From Aphelocoma coerulescens (lineage: Eukaryota > Chordata > Aves > Passeriformes > Corvidae): a stretch of 64,000 nt of DNA. Under the pieces are notes generated by a model that worked only from the letters and a program-made list of their open reading frames with translations, was not told the origin of the DNA and made no database searches. The position numbers and the translations under genes were made by a program. Positions 48,171 to 60,000 of the stretch are shown here, in pieces (position 1 is the first letter of the stretch; each line of letters begins with the position of its first letter). The stretch lies in the NCBI RefSeq assembly GCF_041296385.1, contig NW_027183782.1:1-64000 (forward strand), given 5' to 3'.

Positions 48171-49205
48171 ACCCCCAAAAATCCCCTTAAAGACCCAAAA
48201 TTCCGAAATAAAAGCCCCAAACCCCCTAAATCTCCTCAGGACCCCTGCAAAGCCACCCCTTAGCCCCGCCCACTCCCCCTCTAGCCCCGCCCATTTCCCC
48301 TTTAGCCCCGCCCCCTCCCGGCCTTGCCGACCCAAATTCCCCCCCAAAAACCCCCCAAAACCCCCAAAATTCCAAAAAAAAACCCCCCCAGAGACCCCCA
48401 AAAATCCCCTTAAAGACCCAAAATTCCCAAATAAAATCCCCAAACCCCCTAAATCTCCTCAGGACCCCTGCAAAGCCACCCCTTAGCCCCGCCCATTTCC
48501 CCTTTAGCCCCGCCCCCTCCCGGCCCTGCCGACCCAAATTCCCCCCCAAAAACCCCCCAAAACCCCCAAAATTCCAGAAAAAAACCCCCCAGAGACCCCC
48601 AAAAATCCCCTTAAAGACCCAACATTCCCAAATAAAAGCCCCAAACCCCCTAAATCTCCTCAGGACCCCTGCAAAGCCACCCCTTAGCCCCGCCCATTTC
48701 CCCTTTAGCCCCGCCCCCTCCCGGCCCTGCCGACCCAAATTCCCCCCCAAAAACCCCCCAAAACCCCCAAAATTCCAAAAAAAAACCCCCCCAGAGACCC
48801 CCAAAAATCCCCTTAAAGACCCAAAATTCCCAAATAAAAGCCCCAAACCCCCTAAATCTCCTCAGGACCCCTGCAAAGCCACCCCTTAGCCCCGCCCACT
48901 CCCCCTCTAGCCCCGCCCATTTCCCCTTTAGCCCCACCCCCTCCCGGCCCTGCCGACCCAAATTCCCCCCCAAAAACCCCCCAAAACCCCCAAAATTCCA
49001 AAAAAAAACCCCCCAGAGACCCCCAAAAATCCCCTTAAAGACCCAAAATTCCCAAATAAAAGCCCCAAACCCCCTAAATCTCCTCAGGACCCCTGCAAAG
49101 CCACCCCTTAGCCCCGCCCATTTCCCCTTTAGCCCCGCCCCCTCCCGGCCCTGCCGACCCAAATTCCCCCCCAAAAACCCCCCAAAACCCCCAAAATTCC
49201 AAAAA
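48160..49205 (+). repeat. Local duplicate block, copy 1 (partner 1450 bp downstream)
   Basis: About five monomers recur at 49611-50655. Shared markers are TTCCGAAAT (G at 48205 and 49656), CGGCCTTGCCG (48325 and 49776) and TAGCCCCACCCC (A at 48936 and 50386). The offset changes from 1451 to 1450 because one A-run near 48375 differs. The two monomers between the copies (about 49206-49610) are not part of the match. Confidence 0.72.
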
Positions 49206-49610
49206 AAAACCCCCCAGAGACCCCCAAAAATCCCCTTAAAGACCCAAAATTCCCAAATAAAAGCCCCAAACCCCCTAAATCTCCTCAGGACCTCTGCAAA
49301 GCCACCCCTTAGCCCCGCCCATTTCCCCTTTAGCCCCGCCCCCTCCCGGCCCTGCCGACCCAAATTCCCCCCCAAAAACCCCCCAAAACCCCAGAAATTC
49401 CAAAAAAAAAAACCCCAGAGACCCCCAAAAATCCCCTTAAAGACCCAAAATTCCCAAATAAAAGCCCCAAACCCCCTAAATCTCCTCAGGACCCCTGCAA
49501 AGCCACCCCTTAGCCCCGCCCATTTCCGCTTTAGCCCCGCCCCCTCCCGGCCCTGCCGACCCAAATTCCCCCCCAAAAACCCCCCAAAACCCCCAAAATT
49601 CCAAAAAAAA

Positions 49611-50655
49611 CCCCCCCAGAGACCCCCAAAAATCCCCTTAAAGACCCAAAATTCCGAAATAAAAGCCCCAAACCCCCTAAATCTCCTCAGGACCCCTGCA
49701 AAGCCACCCCTTAGCCCCGCCCACTCCCCCTCTAGCCCCGCCCATTTCCCCTTTAGCCCCGCCCCCTCCCGGCCTTGCCGACCCAAATTCCCCCCCAAAA
49801 ACCCCCCAAAACCCCCAAAATTCCAAAAAAAACCCCCCCAGAGACCCCCAAAAATCCCCTTAAAGACCCAAAATTCCCAAATAAAAGCCCCAAACCCCCT
49901 AAATCTCCTCAGGACCCCTGCAAAGCCACCCCTTAGCCCCGCCCATTTCCCCTTTAGCCCCGCCCCCTCCCGGCCCTGCCGACCCAAATTCCCCCCCAAA
50001 AACCCCCCAAAACCCCCAAAATTCCAGAAAAAAACCCCCCAGAGACCCCCAAAAATCCCCTTAAAGACCCAACATTCCCAAATAAAAGCCCCAAACCCCC
50101 TAAATCTCCTCAGGACCCCTGCAAAGCCACCCCTTAGCCCCGCCCATTTCCCCTTTAGCCCCGCCCCCTCCCGGCCCTGCCGACCCAAATTCCCCCCCAA
50201 AAACCCCCCAAAACCCCCAAAATTCCAAAAAAAAACCCCCCCAGAGACCCCCAAATATCCCCTTAAAGACCCAAAATTCCCAAATAAAAGCCCCAAACCC
50301 CCTAAATCTCCTCAGGACCCCTGCAAAGCCACCCCTTAGCCCCGCCCACTCCCCCTCTAGCCCCGCCCATTTCCCCTTTAGCCCCACCCCCTCCCGGCCC
50401 TGCCGACCCAAATTCCCCCCCAAAAACCCCCCAAAACCCCCAAAATTCCAAAAAAAAACCCCCCAGAGACCCCCAAAAATCCCCTTAAAGACCCAAAATT
50501 CCCAAATAAAAGCCCCAAACCCCCTAAATCTCCTCAGGACCCCTGCAAAGCCACCCCTTAGCCCCGCCCATTTCCCCTTTAGCCCCGCCCCCTCCCGGCC
50601 CTGCCGACCCAAATTCCCCCCCAAAAACCCCCCAAAACCCCCAAAATTCCAAAAA
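49611..50655 (+). repeat. Local duplicate block, copy 2
   Basis: This is the partner of 48160-49205. It has one private change, AAATATCCCC at about 50253. A partial third relative starts at the TTCCGAAAT and CGGCCTTGCCG pair at 54429 and 54549, again 120 bp apart as in both copies here. Confidence 0.72.
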
Positions 50656-53600
50656 AAAACCCCCCCAGAGACCCCCAAAAATCCCCTTAAAGACCCAAAA
50701 TTCCCAAATAAAAGCCCCAAACCCCCTAAATCTCCTCAGGACCCCTGCAAAGCCACCCCTTAGCCCCGCCCACTCCCCCTCTAGCCCCGCCCATTTCCCC
50801 TTTAGCCCCGCCCCCTCCCGGCCTTGCCGACCCAAATTCCCCCCCAAAAACCCCCCAAAACCCCCAAAATTCCAAAAAAAAACCCCCCAGAGACCCCCAA
50901 AAATCCCCTTAAAGACCCAAAATTCCCAAATAAAAGCCCCAAACCCCCTAAATCTCCTCAGGACCCCTGCAAAGCCACCCCTTAGCCCCGCCCATTTCCC
51001 CTTTAGCCCCGCCCCCTCCCGGCCCTGCCGACCCAAATTCCCCCCCAAAAACCCCCCAAAACCCCCAAAATTCCAGAAAAAAACCCCCCAGAGACCCCCA
51101 AAAATCCCCTTAAAGACCCAAAATTCCCAAATAAAAGCCCCAAACCCCCTAAATCTCCTCAGGACCCCTGCAAAGCCACCCCTTAGCCCCGCCCATTTCC
51201 CCTTTAGCCCCGCCCCCTCCCGGCCCTGCCGACCCAAATTCCCCCCCAAAAACCCCCCAAAACCCCCAAAATTCCAAAAAAAACCCCCCCAGAGACCCCC
51301 AAAAATCCCCTTAAAGACCCAAAATTCCCAAATAAAAGCCCCAAACCCCCTAAATCTCCTCAGGACCCCTGCAAAGCCACCCCTTAGCCCCGCCCACCCC
51401 CCCTTAGCCCCGCCCATTTCCCCTTTAGCCCCGCCCCCTCCTGGCCCTGCCGACCCAAATTCCCCCCCAAAAACCCCCCAAAACCCCCAAAATTCCAAAA
51501 AAAAAACCCCCCAGAGACCCCCAAAAATCCCCTTAAAGACCCAAAATTCCCAAATAAAAGCCCCAAACCCCCTAAATCTCCTCAGGACCCCTGCAAAGCC
51601 ACCCCTTAGCCCCGCCCATTTCCCCTTTAGCCCCGCCCCCTCCCGGCCCTGCCGACCCAAATTCCCCCCCAAAAACCCCCCAAAACCCCCAAAATTCCAG
51701 AAAAAAACCCCCCAGAGACCCCCAAAAATCCCCTTAAAGACCCAAAATTCCCAAATAAAAGCCCCAAACCCCCTAAATCTCCTCAGGACCCCTGCAAAGC
51801 CACCCCTTAGCCCCGCCCATTTCCCCTTTAGCCCCGCCCCCTCCCGGCCCTGCCGACCCAAATTCCCCCCCAAAAACCCCCCAAAACCCCCAAAATTCCA
51901 GAAAAAAACCCCCCAGAGACCCCCAAAAATCCCCTTAAAGACCCAACATTCCCAAATAAAAGCCCCAAACCCCCTAAATCTCCTCAGGACCCCTGCAAAG
52001 CCACCCCTTAGCCCCGCCCATTTCCCCTTTAGCCCCGCCCCCTCCCGGCCCTGCCGACCCAAATTCCCCCCCAAAAACCCCCCAAAACCCCCAAAATTCC
52101 AAAAAAAACCCCCCCAGAGACCCCCAAAAATCCCCTTAAAGACCCAAAATTCCCAAATAAAAGCCCCAAACCCCCTAAATCTCCTCAGGACCCCTGCAAA
52201 GCCACCCCTTAGCCCCGCCCACTCCCCCTCTAGCCCCGCCCATTTCCCCTTTAGCCCCGCCCCCTCCCGGCCCTGCCGACCCAAATTCCCCCCCAAAAAC
52301 CCCCCAAAACCCCCAAAATTCCAAATAAAAAACCCCCAGAGACCCCCAAAAATCCCCTTAAAGACCCAAAATTCCCAAATAAAAGCCCCAAACCCCCTAA
52401 ATCTCCTCAGGACCCCTGCAAAGCCACCCCTTAGCCCCGCCCATTTCCCCTTTAGCCCCGCCCCCTCCCGGCCCTGCCGACCCAAATTCCCCCCCAAAAA
52501 CCCCCCAAAACCCCCAAAATTCCAGAAAAAAACCCCCCAGAGACCCCCAAAAATCCCCTTAAAGACCCAACATTCCCAAATAAAAGCCCCAAACCCCCTA
52601 AATCTCCTCAGGACCCCTGCAAAGCCACCCCTTAGCCCCGCCCATTTCCCCTTTAGCCCCGCCCCCTCCCGGCCCTGCCGACCCAAATTCCCCCCCAAAA
52701 ACCCCCCAAAACCCCCAAAATTCCAAAAAAAACCCCCCCAGAGACCCCCAAAAATCCCCTTAAAGACCCAAAATTCCCAAATAAAAGCCCCAAACCCCCT
52801 AAATCTCCTCAGGACCCCTGCAAAGCCACCCCTTAGCCCCGCCCACTCCCCCTCTAGCCCCGCCCATTTCCCCTTTAGCCCCGCCCCCTCCCGGCCCTGC
52901 CGACCCAAATTCCCCCCCAAAAACCCCCCAAAACCCCCAAAATTCCAAAAAAAACCCCCCCAGAGACCCCCAAAAATCCCCTTAAAGACCCAACATTCCC
53001 AAATAAAAGCCCCAAACCCCCTAAATCTCCTCAGGACCCCTGCAAAGCCACCCCTTAGCCCCGCCCATTTCCCCTTTAGCCCCGCCCCCTCCCGGCCCTG
53101 CCGACCCAAATTCCCCCCCAAAAACCCCCCAAAACCCCCAAAATTCCAAAAAAAAACCCCCCAGAGACCCCCAAAAATCCCCTTAAAGACCCAAAATTCC
53201 CAAATAAAAGCCCCAAACCCCCTAAATCTCCTCAGGACCCCTGCAAAGCCACCCCTTAGCCCCGCCCATTTCCCCTTTAGCCCCGCCCCCTCCCGGCCCT
53301 GCCGACCCAAATTCCCCCCCAAAAACCCCCCAAAACCCCCAAAATTCCAAAAAAAACCCCCCCAGAGACCCCCAAAAATCCCCTTAAAGACCCAAAATTC
53401 CCAAATAAAAGCCCCAAACCCCCTAAATCTCCTCAGGACCCCTGCAAAGCCACCCCTTAGCCCCGCCCACTCCCCCTCTAGCCCCGCCCATTTCCCCTTT
53501 AGCCCCGCCCCCTCCCGGCCTTGCCGACCCAAATTCCCCCCCAAAAACCCCCCAAAACCCCCAAAATTCCAAAAAAAACCCCCCCAGAGACCCCCAAAAA

Positions 53601-56600
53601 TCCCCTTAAAGACCCAAAATTCCCAAATAAAAGCCCCAAACCCCCTAAATCTCCTCAGGACCCCTGCAAAGCCACCCCTTAGCCCCGCCCATTTCCCCTT
53701 TAGCCCCGCCCCCTCCCGGCCCTGCCGACCCAAATTCCCCCCCAAAAACCCCCCAAAACCCCCAAAATTCCAGAAAAAAACCCCCCAGAGACCCCCAAAA
53801 ATCCCCTTAAAGACCCAACATTCCCAAATAAAAGCCCCAAACCCCCTAAATCTCCTCAGGACCCCTGCAAAGCCACCCCTTAGCCCCGCCCATTTCCCCT
53901 TTAGCCCCGCCCCCTCCCGGCCCTGCCGACCCAAATTCCCCCCCAAAAACCCCCCAAAACCCCCAAAATTCCAAAAAAAAACCCCCCAGAGACCCCCAAA
54001 AATCCCCTTAAAGACCCAAAATTCCCAAATAAAAGCCCCAAACCCCCTAAATCTCCTCAGGACCTCTGCAAAGCCACCCCTTAGCCCCGCCCATTTCCCC
54101 TTTAGCCCCGCCCCCTCCCGGCCCTGCCGACCCAAATTCCCCCCCAAAAACCCCCCAAAACCCCCAAAATTCCAAAAAAAAAACCCCCAGAGACCCCCAA
54201 AAATCCCCTTAAAGACCCAAAATTCCCAAATAAAAGCCCCAAACCCCCTAAATCTCCTCAGGACCCCTGCAAAGCCACCCCTTAGCCCCGCCCATTTCCC
54301 CTTTAGCCCCGCCCCCTCCCGGCCCTGCCGACCCAAATTCCCCCCCAAAAACCCCCCAAAACCCCCAAAATTCCAAAAAAAAACCCCCCCAGAGACCCCC
54401 AAAAATCCCCTTAAAGACCCAAAATTCCGAAATAAAAGCCCCAAACCCCCTAAATCTCCTCAGGACCCCTGCAAAGCCACCCCTTAGCCCCGCCCACTCC
54501 CCCTCTAGCCCCGCCCATTTCCCCTTTAGCCCCGCCCCCTCCCGGCCTTGCCGACCCAAATTCCCCCCCAAAAACCCCCCAAAACCCCCAAAATTCCAAA
54601 AAAAACCCCCCCAGAGACCCCCAAAAATCCCCTTAAAGACCCAAAATTCCCAAATAAAAGCCCCAAACCCCCTAAATCTCCTCAGGACCCCTGCAAAGCC
54701 ACCCCTTAGCCCCGCCCATTTCCCCTTTAGCCCCGCCCCCTCCCGGCCCTGCCGACCCAAATTCCCCCCCAAAAACCCCCCAAAACCCCCAAAATTCCAG
54801 AAAAAAACCCCCCAGAGACCCCCAAAAATCCCCTTAAAGACCCAAAATTCCCAAATAAAAGCCCCAAACCCCCTAAATCTCCTCAGGACCCCTGCAATGC
54901 CACCCCTTAGCCCCGCCCATTTCCCCTTTAGCCCCGCCCCCTCCCGGCCCTGCCGACCCAAATTCCCCCCCCAAAAACCCCCCAAAACCCCCAAAATTCC
55001 AAAAAAAACCCCCCCAGAGACCCCCAAAAATCCCCTTAAAGACCCAAAATTCCCAAATAAAAGCCCCAAACCCCCTAAATCTCCTCAGGACCCCTGCAAA
55101 GCCACCCCTTAGCCCCGCCCACCCCCCCTTAGCCCCGCCCATTTCCCCTTTAGCCCCGCCCCCTCCTGGCCCTGCCGACCCAAATTCCCCCCCAAAAACC
55201 CCCCAAAACCCCCAAAATTCCAGAAAAAAAACCCCCCAGAGACCCCCAAACATCCCCTTAAAGACCCAACATTCCCAAATAAAAGCCCCAAACCCCCTAA
55301 ATCTCCTCAGGACCCCTGCAAAGCCACCCCTTAGCCCCGCCCATTTCCCCTTTAGCCCCGCCCCCTCCCGGCCCTGCCGACCCAAATTCCCCCCCAAAAA
55401 CCCCCCAAAACCCCCAAAATTCCAAAAAAAACCCCCCCAGAGACCCCCAAAAATCCCCTTAAAGACCCAAAATTCCCAAATAAAAGCCCCAAACCCCCTA
55501 AATCTCCTCAGGACCCCTGCAAAGCCACCCCTTAGCCCCGCCCACTCCCCCTCTAGCCCCGCCCATTTCCCCTTTAGCCCCGCCCCCTCCCGGCCCTGCC
55601 GACCCAAATTCCCCCCCAAAAACCCCCCAAAACCCCCAAAATTCCAAAAAAAACCCCCCCAGAGACCCCCAAAAATCCCCTTAAAGACCCAAAATTCCCA
55701 AATAAAAGCCCCAAACCCCCTAAATCTCCTCAGGACCCCTGCAAAGCCACCCCTTAGCCCCGCCCATTTCCCCTTTAGCCCCGCCCCCTCCCGGCCCTGC
55801 CGACCCAAATTCCCCCCAAAAACCCCCCAAAACCCCCAAAATTCCAAAAAAAAACCCCCCAGAGACCGCCAAAAATCCCCTTAAAGACCCAAAATTCCCA
55901 AATAAAAGCCCCAAACCCCCTAAATCTCCTCAGGACCCCTGCAAAGCCACCCCTTAGCCCCGCCCATTTCCCCTTTAGCCCCGCCCCCCTCCCGGCCCTG
56001 CCGACCCAAATTCCCCCCCAAAAACCCCCCAAAACCCCCAAAATTCCAAAAAAAACCCCCCCAGAGACCCCCAAAAATCCCCTTAAAGACCCAAAATTCC
56101 CAAATAAAAGCCCCAAACCCCCTAAATCTCCTCAGGACCCCTGCAAAGCCACCCCTTAGCCCCGCCCACTCCCCCTCTAGCCCCGCCCATTTCCCCTTTA
56201 GCCCCGCCCCCTCCCGGCCCTGCCGACCCAAATTCCCCCCCAAAAACCCCCCAAAACCCCCAAAATTCCAGAAAAAAAACCCCCCAGAGACCCCCAAAAA
56301 TCCCCTTAAAGACCCAACATTCCCAAATAAAAGCCCCAAACCCCCTAAATCTCCTCAGGACCCCTGCAAAGCCACCCCTTAGCCCCGCCCATTTCCCCTT
56401 TAGCCCCGCCCCCTCCCGGCCCTGCCGACCCAAATTCCCCCCCAAAAACCCCCCAAAACCCCCAAAATTCCAAAAAAAACCCCCCCAGAGACCCCCAAAA
56501 ATCCCCTTAAAGACCCCAAATTCCCAAATAAAAGCCCCAAACCCCCTAAATCTCCTCAGGACCCCTGCAAAGCCACCCCTTAGCCCCGCCCACTCCCCCT

Positions 56601-57000
56601 CTAGCCCCGCCCATTTCCCCTTTAGCCCCGCCCCCTCCCGGCCCTGCCGACCCAAATTCCCCCCCAAAAACCCCCCAAAACCCCCAAAATTCCAAAAAAA
56701 AACCCCCCAGAGACCCCCAAAAATCCCCTTAAAGACCCAAAATTCCCAAATAAAAGCCCCAAACCCCCTAAATCTCCTCAGGACCCCTGCAAAGCCACCC
56801 CTTAGCCCCGCCCATTTCCCCTTTAGCCCCGCCCCCTCCCGGCCCTGCCGACCCAAATTCCCCCCCAAAAACCCCCCAAAACCCCCAAAATTCCAAAAAA
56901 AAACCCCCCAGAGACCCCCAAAAATCCCTTAAAGACCCAAAATTCCCAAATAAAAGCCCCAAACCCCTAAATCTCCTCAGGACCTCTGCAAAGCCACCCC

Positions 57001-60000
57001 TTAGCCCCGCCCATTTCCCCTTTAGCCCCGCCCCCTCCCGGCCCTGCCGACCCAAATTCCCCCCCAAAAACCCCCCAAAACCCCCAAAATTCCAAAAAAA
57101 ACTCCCCCAGAGACCCCCAAAAATCCCCCTAAAGACCCAAAATTCCCAAATAAAAGCCCCAAACCCCCTAAATCTCCTCAGGACCCCTGCAAAGCCACCC
57201 CTTAGCCCCGCCCATTTCCCCTTTAGCCCCGCCCCCTCCCGGCCCTGCCGACCCAAATTCCCCCCAAAAACCCCCCAAAACCCCCAAAATTCCAAAAAAA
57301 ACCCCCCCAGAGACCCCCAAAAATCCCCTTAAAGACCCAACATTCCCAAATAAAAGCCCCAAACCCCCTAAATCTCCTCAGGACCCCTGCAAAGCACACC
57401 TTAGCCCCGCCCATTTCCCCTTTAGCCCCGCCCCCTCCCGGCCCTGCCGACCCAAATTCCCCCCCAAAAACCCCCCAAAACCCCCAAAATTCCAAAAAAA
57501 ACCCCCCCAGAGACCCCCAAAAATCCCTTAAAGACCCAAAATTCCCAAATAAAAGCCCCAAACCCCCTAAATCTCCTCAGGACCCCTGCAAAGCCACCTC
57601 TTAGCCCCGCCCACTCCCCCTCTAGCCCCGCCCATTTCCCCCTTAGCCCCGCCCCCTCCCGGCCCTGCCGACCCAAATTCCCCCCCAAAAACCCCCCAAA
57701 ACCCCCAAAATTCCAGAAAAAAACCCCCCAGAGACCCCCAAAAATCCCCTTAAAGACCCAAAATTCCCAAATAAAAGCCCCAAACCCCCTAAATCTCCTC
57801 AGGACCCCTGCAAAGCCACCCCTTAGCCCCGCCCATTTCCCCTTTAGCCCCGCCCCCTCCCGGCCCTGCTGACCCAAATTCCCCCCAAAAACCCCCCAAA
57901 ACCCCCAAAATTCCAAAAAAAACCCCCCCAGAGACCCCCAAAAATCCCCTTAAAGACCCAAAATTCCCAAATAAAAGCCCCAAACCCCCTAAATCTCCTC
58001 AGGACCCCTGCAAAGCCACCCCTTAGCCCCGCCCATTTCCCCTTTAGCCCCGCCCCCTCCGGCCCTGCCGACCCAAATTCCCCCCCAAAAACCCCCCAAA
58101 ACCCCCAAAATTCCAGAAAAAAAACCCCCCAGAGACCCCCAAAAAATCCCCTTAAAGACCCAACATTCCCAAATAAAAGCCCCAAACCCCCTAAATCTCC
58201 TCAGGACCCCTGCAAAGCCACCCCTTAGCCCCGCCCATTTCCCCTTTAGCCCCGCCCCCTCCCGGCCCTGCCGACCCAAATTCCCCCCCAAAAACCCCCC
58301 AAAACCCCCAAAATTCCAAAAAAAACCCCCCCAGAGACCCCCAAAAATCCCCTTAAAGACCCAAAATTCCCAAATAAAAGCCCCAAACCCCCTAAATCTC
58401 CTCAGGACCCTGCAAAGCCACCCCTTAGCCCCGCCCACTCCCCCTCTAGCCCCGCCCATTTCCCCTTTAGCCCCGCCCCCTCCCGGCCCTGCCGACCCAA
58501 ATTCCCCCCCAAAAACCCCCCAAAACCCCCAAAATTCCAAAAAAAAACCCCCCAGAGACCCCCAAAAATCCCCTTAAAGACCCAAAAATTCCCAAATAAA
58601 AGCCCCAAACCCCCTAAATCTCCTCAGGACCCCTGCAAAGCCACCCCTTAGCCCCGCCCATTTCCCCTTTAGCCCCGCCCCCTCCCGGCCCCTGCCGACC
58701 CAAATTCCCCCCCAAAAACCCCCCCAAAACCCCCAAAATTCCAGAAAAAAAAACCCCCCCCAGAGACCCCCAAAAATCCCCTTAAAGACCCAAAATTCCC
58801 AAATAAAAGCCCCAAACCCCCTAAATCTCCTCAGGACCCCTGCAAAGCCACCCTTAGCCCCGCCCACTCCCCCTCTAGCCCCGCCCATTTCCCCTTTAGC
58901 CCCGCCCCCTCCCGGCCCTGCCGACCCAAATTCCCCCCCAAAAACCCCCCAAAACCCCCAAAATTCCAAAAAAAAACCCCCCAGAGACCCCCAAAAATCC
59001 CCTTAAAGACCCAAAATTCCCAAATAAAAGCCCCAAACCCCCTAAATCTCCTCAGGACCCCTGCAAAGCCACCCCTTAGCCCCGCCCATTTCCCCTTTAG
59101 CCCCGCCCCCTCCCGGCCCTGCCGACCCAAATTCCCACCCAAAAACCCCCCAAAACCCCCAAAATTCCAAAATAAAAACACCCAGAGACCCCCAAAAATC
59201 CCCTTAAAGACCCAAAATTCCCAAATAAAAGCCCCAAACCCCCTAAATCTCCTCAGGACCCCTGCAAAGCCACCCCTTAGCCCCGCCCATTTCCCCTTTA
59301 GCCCCGCCCCCCTCCCGGCCCTGCCGACCCAAATTCCCCCCCAAAAACCCCCCAAAAACCCCCAAAATTCCAGAAAAAAACCCCCCAGAGACCCCCCAAA
59401 AATCCCCTTAAAGACCCAACATTCCCAAATAAAAGCCCCAAACCCCCTAAATCTCCTCAGGACCCCTGCAAAGCCACCCCTTAGCCCCGCCCATTTCCCC
59501 TTTAGCCCCGCCCCCCTCCCGGCCCTGCCGACCCAAATTCCCCCCCAAAAACCCCCCAAAACCCCCAAAATTCCAGAAAAAAAACCCCCCAGAGACCCCC
59601 AAAAATCCCCTTAAAGACCCAACATTCCCAAATAAAAGCCCCAAACCCCCTAAATCTCCTCAGGACCCCTGCAAAGCCACCCCTTAGCCCCGCACATTTC
59701 CCCCTTTAGCCCCTGCCCCCCTCCCGGCCCTGCCGACCCAAATTCCCCCCCAAAAACCCCCCAAAACCCCCAAAATTCCAAAAAAAAACCCCCCCAGAGA
59801 CCCCCAAAAATCCCCTTAAAGACCCAAAATTCCCAAATAAAAGCCCCAAACCCCCTAAATCTCCTCAGGACCCCTGCAAAGCCACCCCTTAGCCCCGCCC
59901 ATTTCCCCTTTAGCCCCGCCCCCTCCCGGCCCTGCCGACCCAAATTCCCCCCCCAAAAACCCCCCAAAACCCCCAAAATTCCAAAAAAAACCCCCCCAGA

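Larger units (their letters stand above)
11542..57000 (+). repeat. Core segment: homogeneous monomers with nested higher-order repeats
   Basis: Monomer lengths are almost always exactly 201 or 222 bp, so a minus-strand frame stays open for hundreds of codons at a time. Most differences between neighbours are substitutions, and many recur in linked sets at fixed distances, which defines higher-order blocks listed separately. The limit near 57 kb is approximate: regularity already weakens from about 55.7 kb. I found no gene or foreign insertion. Confidence 0.8.

Noticed and set aside
50524..54444. Long minus-strand open frames (also at 27703-31494, 19611-22430, 17114-19807) as protein genes
   Set aside because: They are exact translations of the satellite, start at arbitrary monomers, end wherever a homopolymer length change shifts frame, and have no splice, promoter or domain evidence. 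A period divisible by three and an A-poor strand explain them.
54897..55112. Plus-strand 71-codon frame rich in proline and lysine
   Set aside because: It is one monomer read on the + strand. The start codon comes from a single change (GCAATGCC for GCAAAGCC) and the frame closes at the next TTAG. It is a chance start in the repeat.
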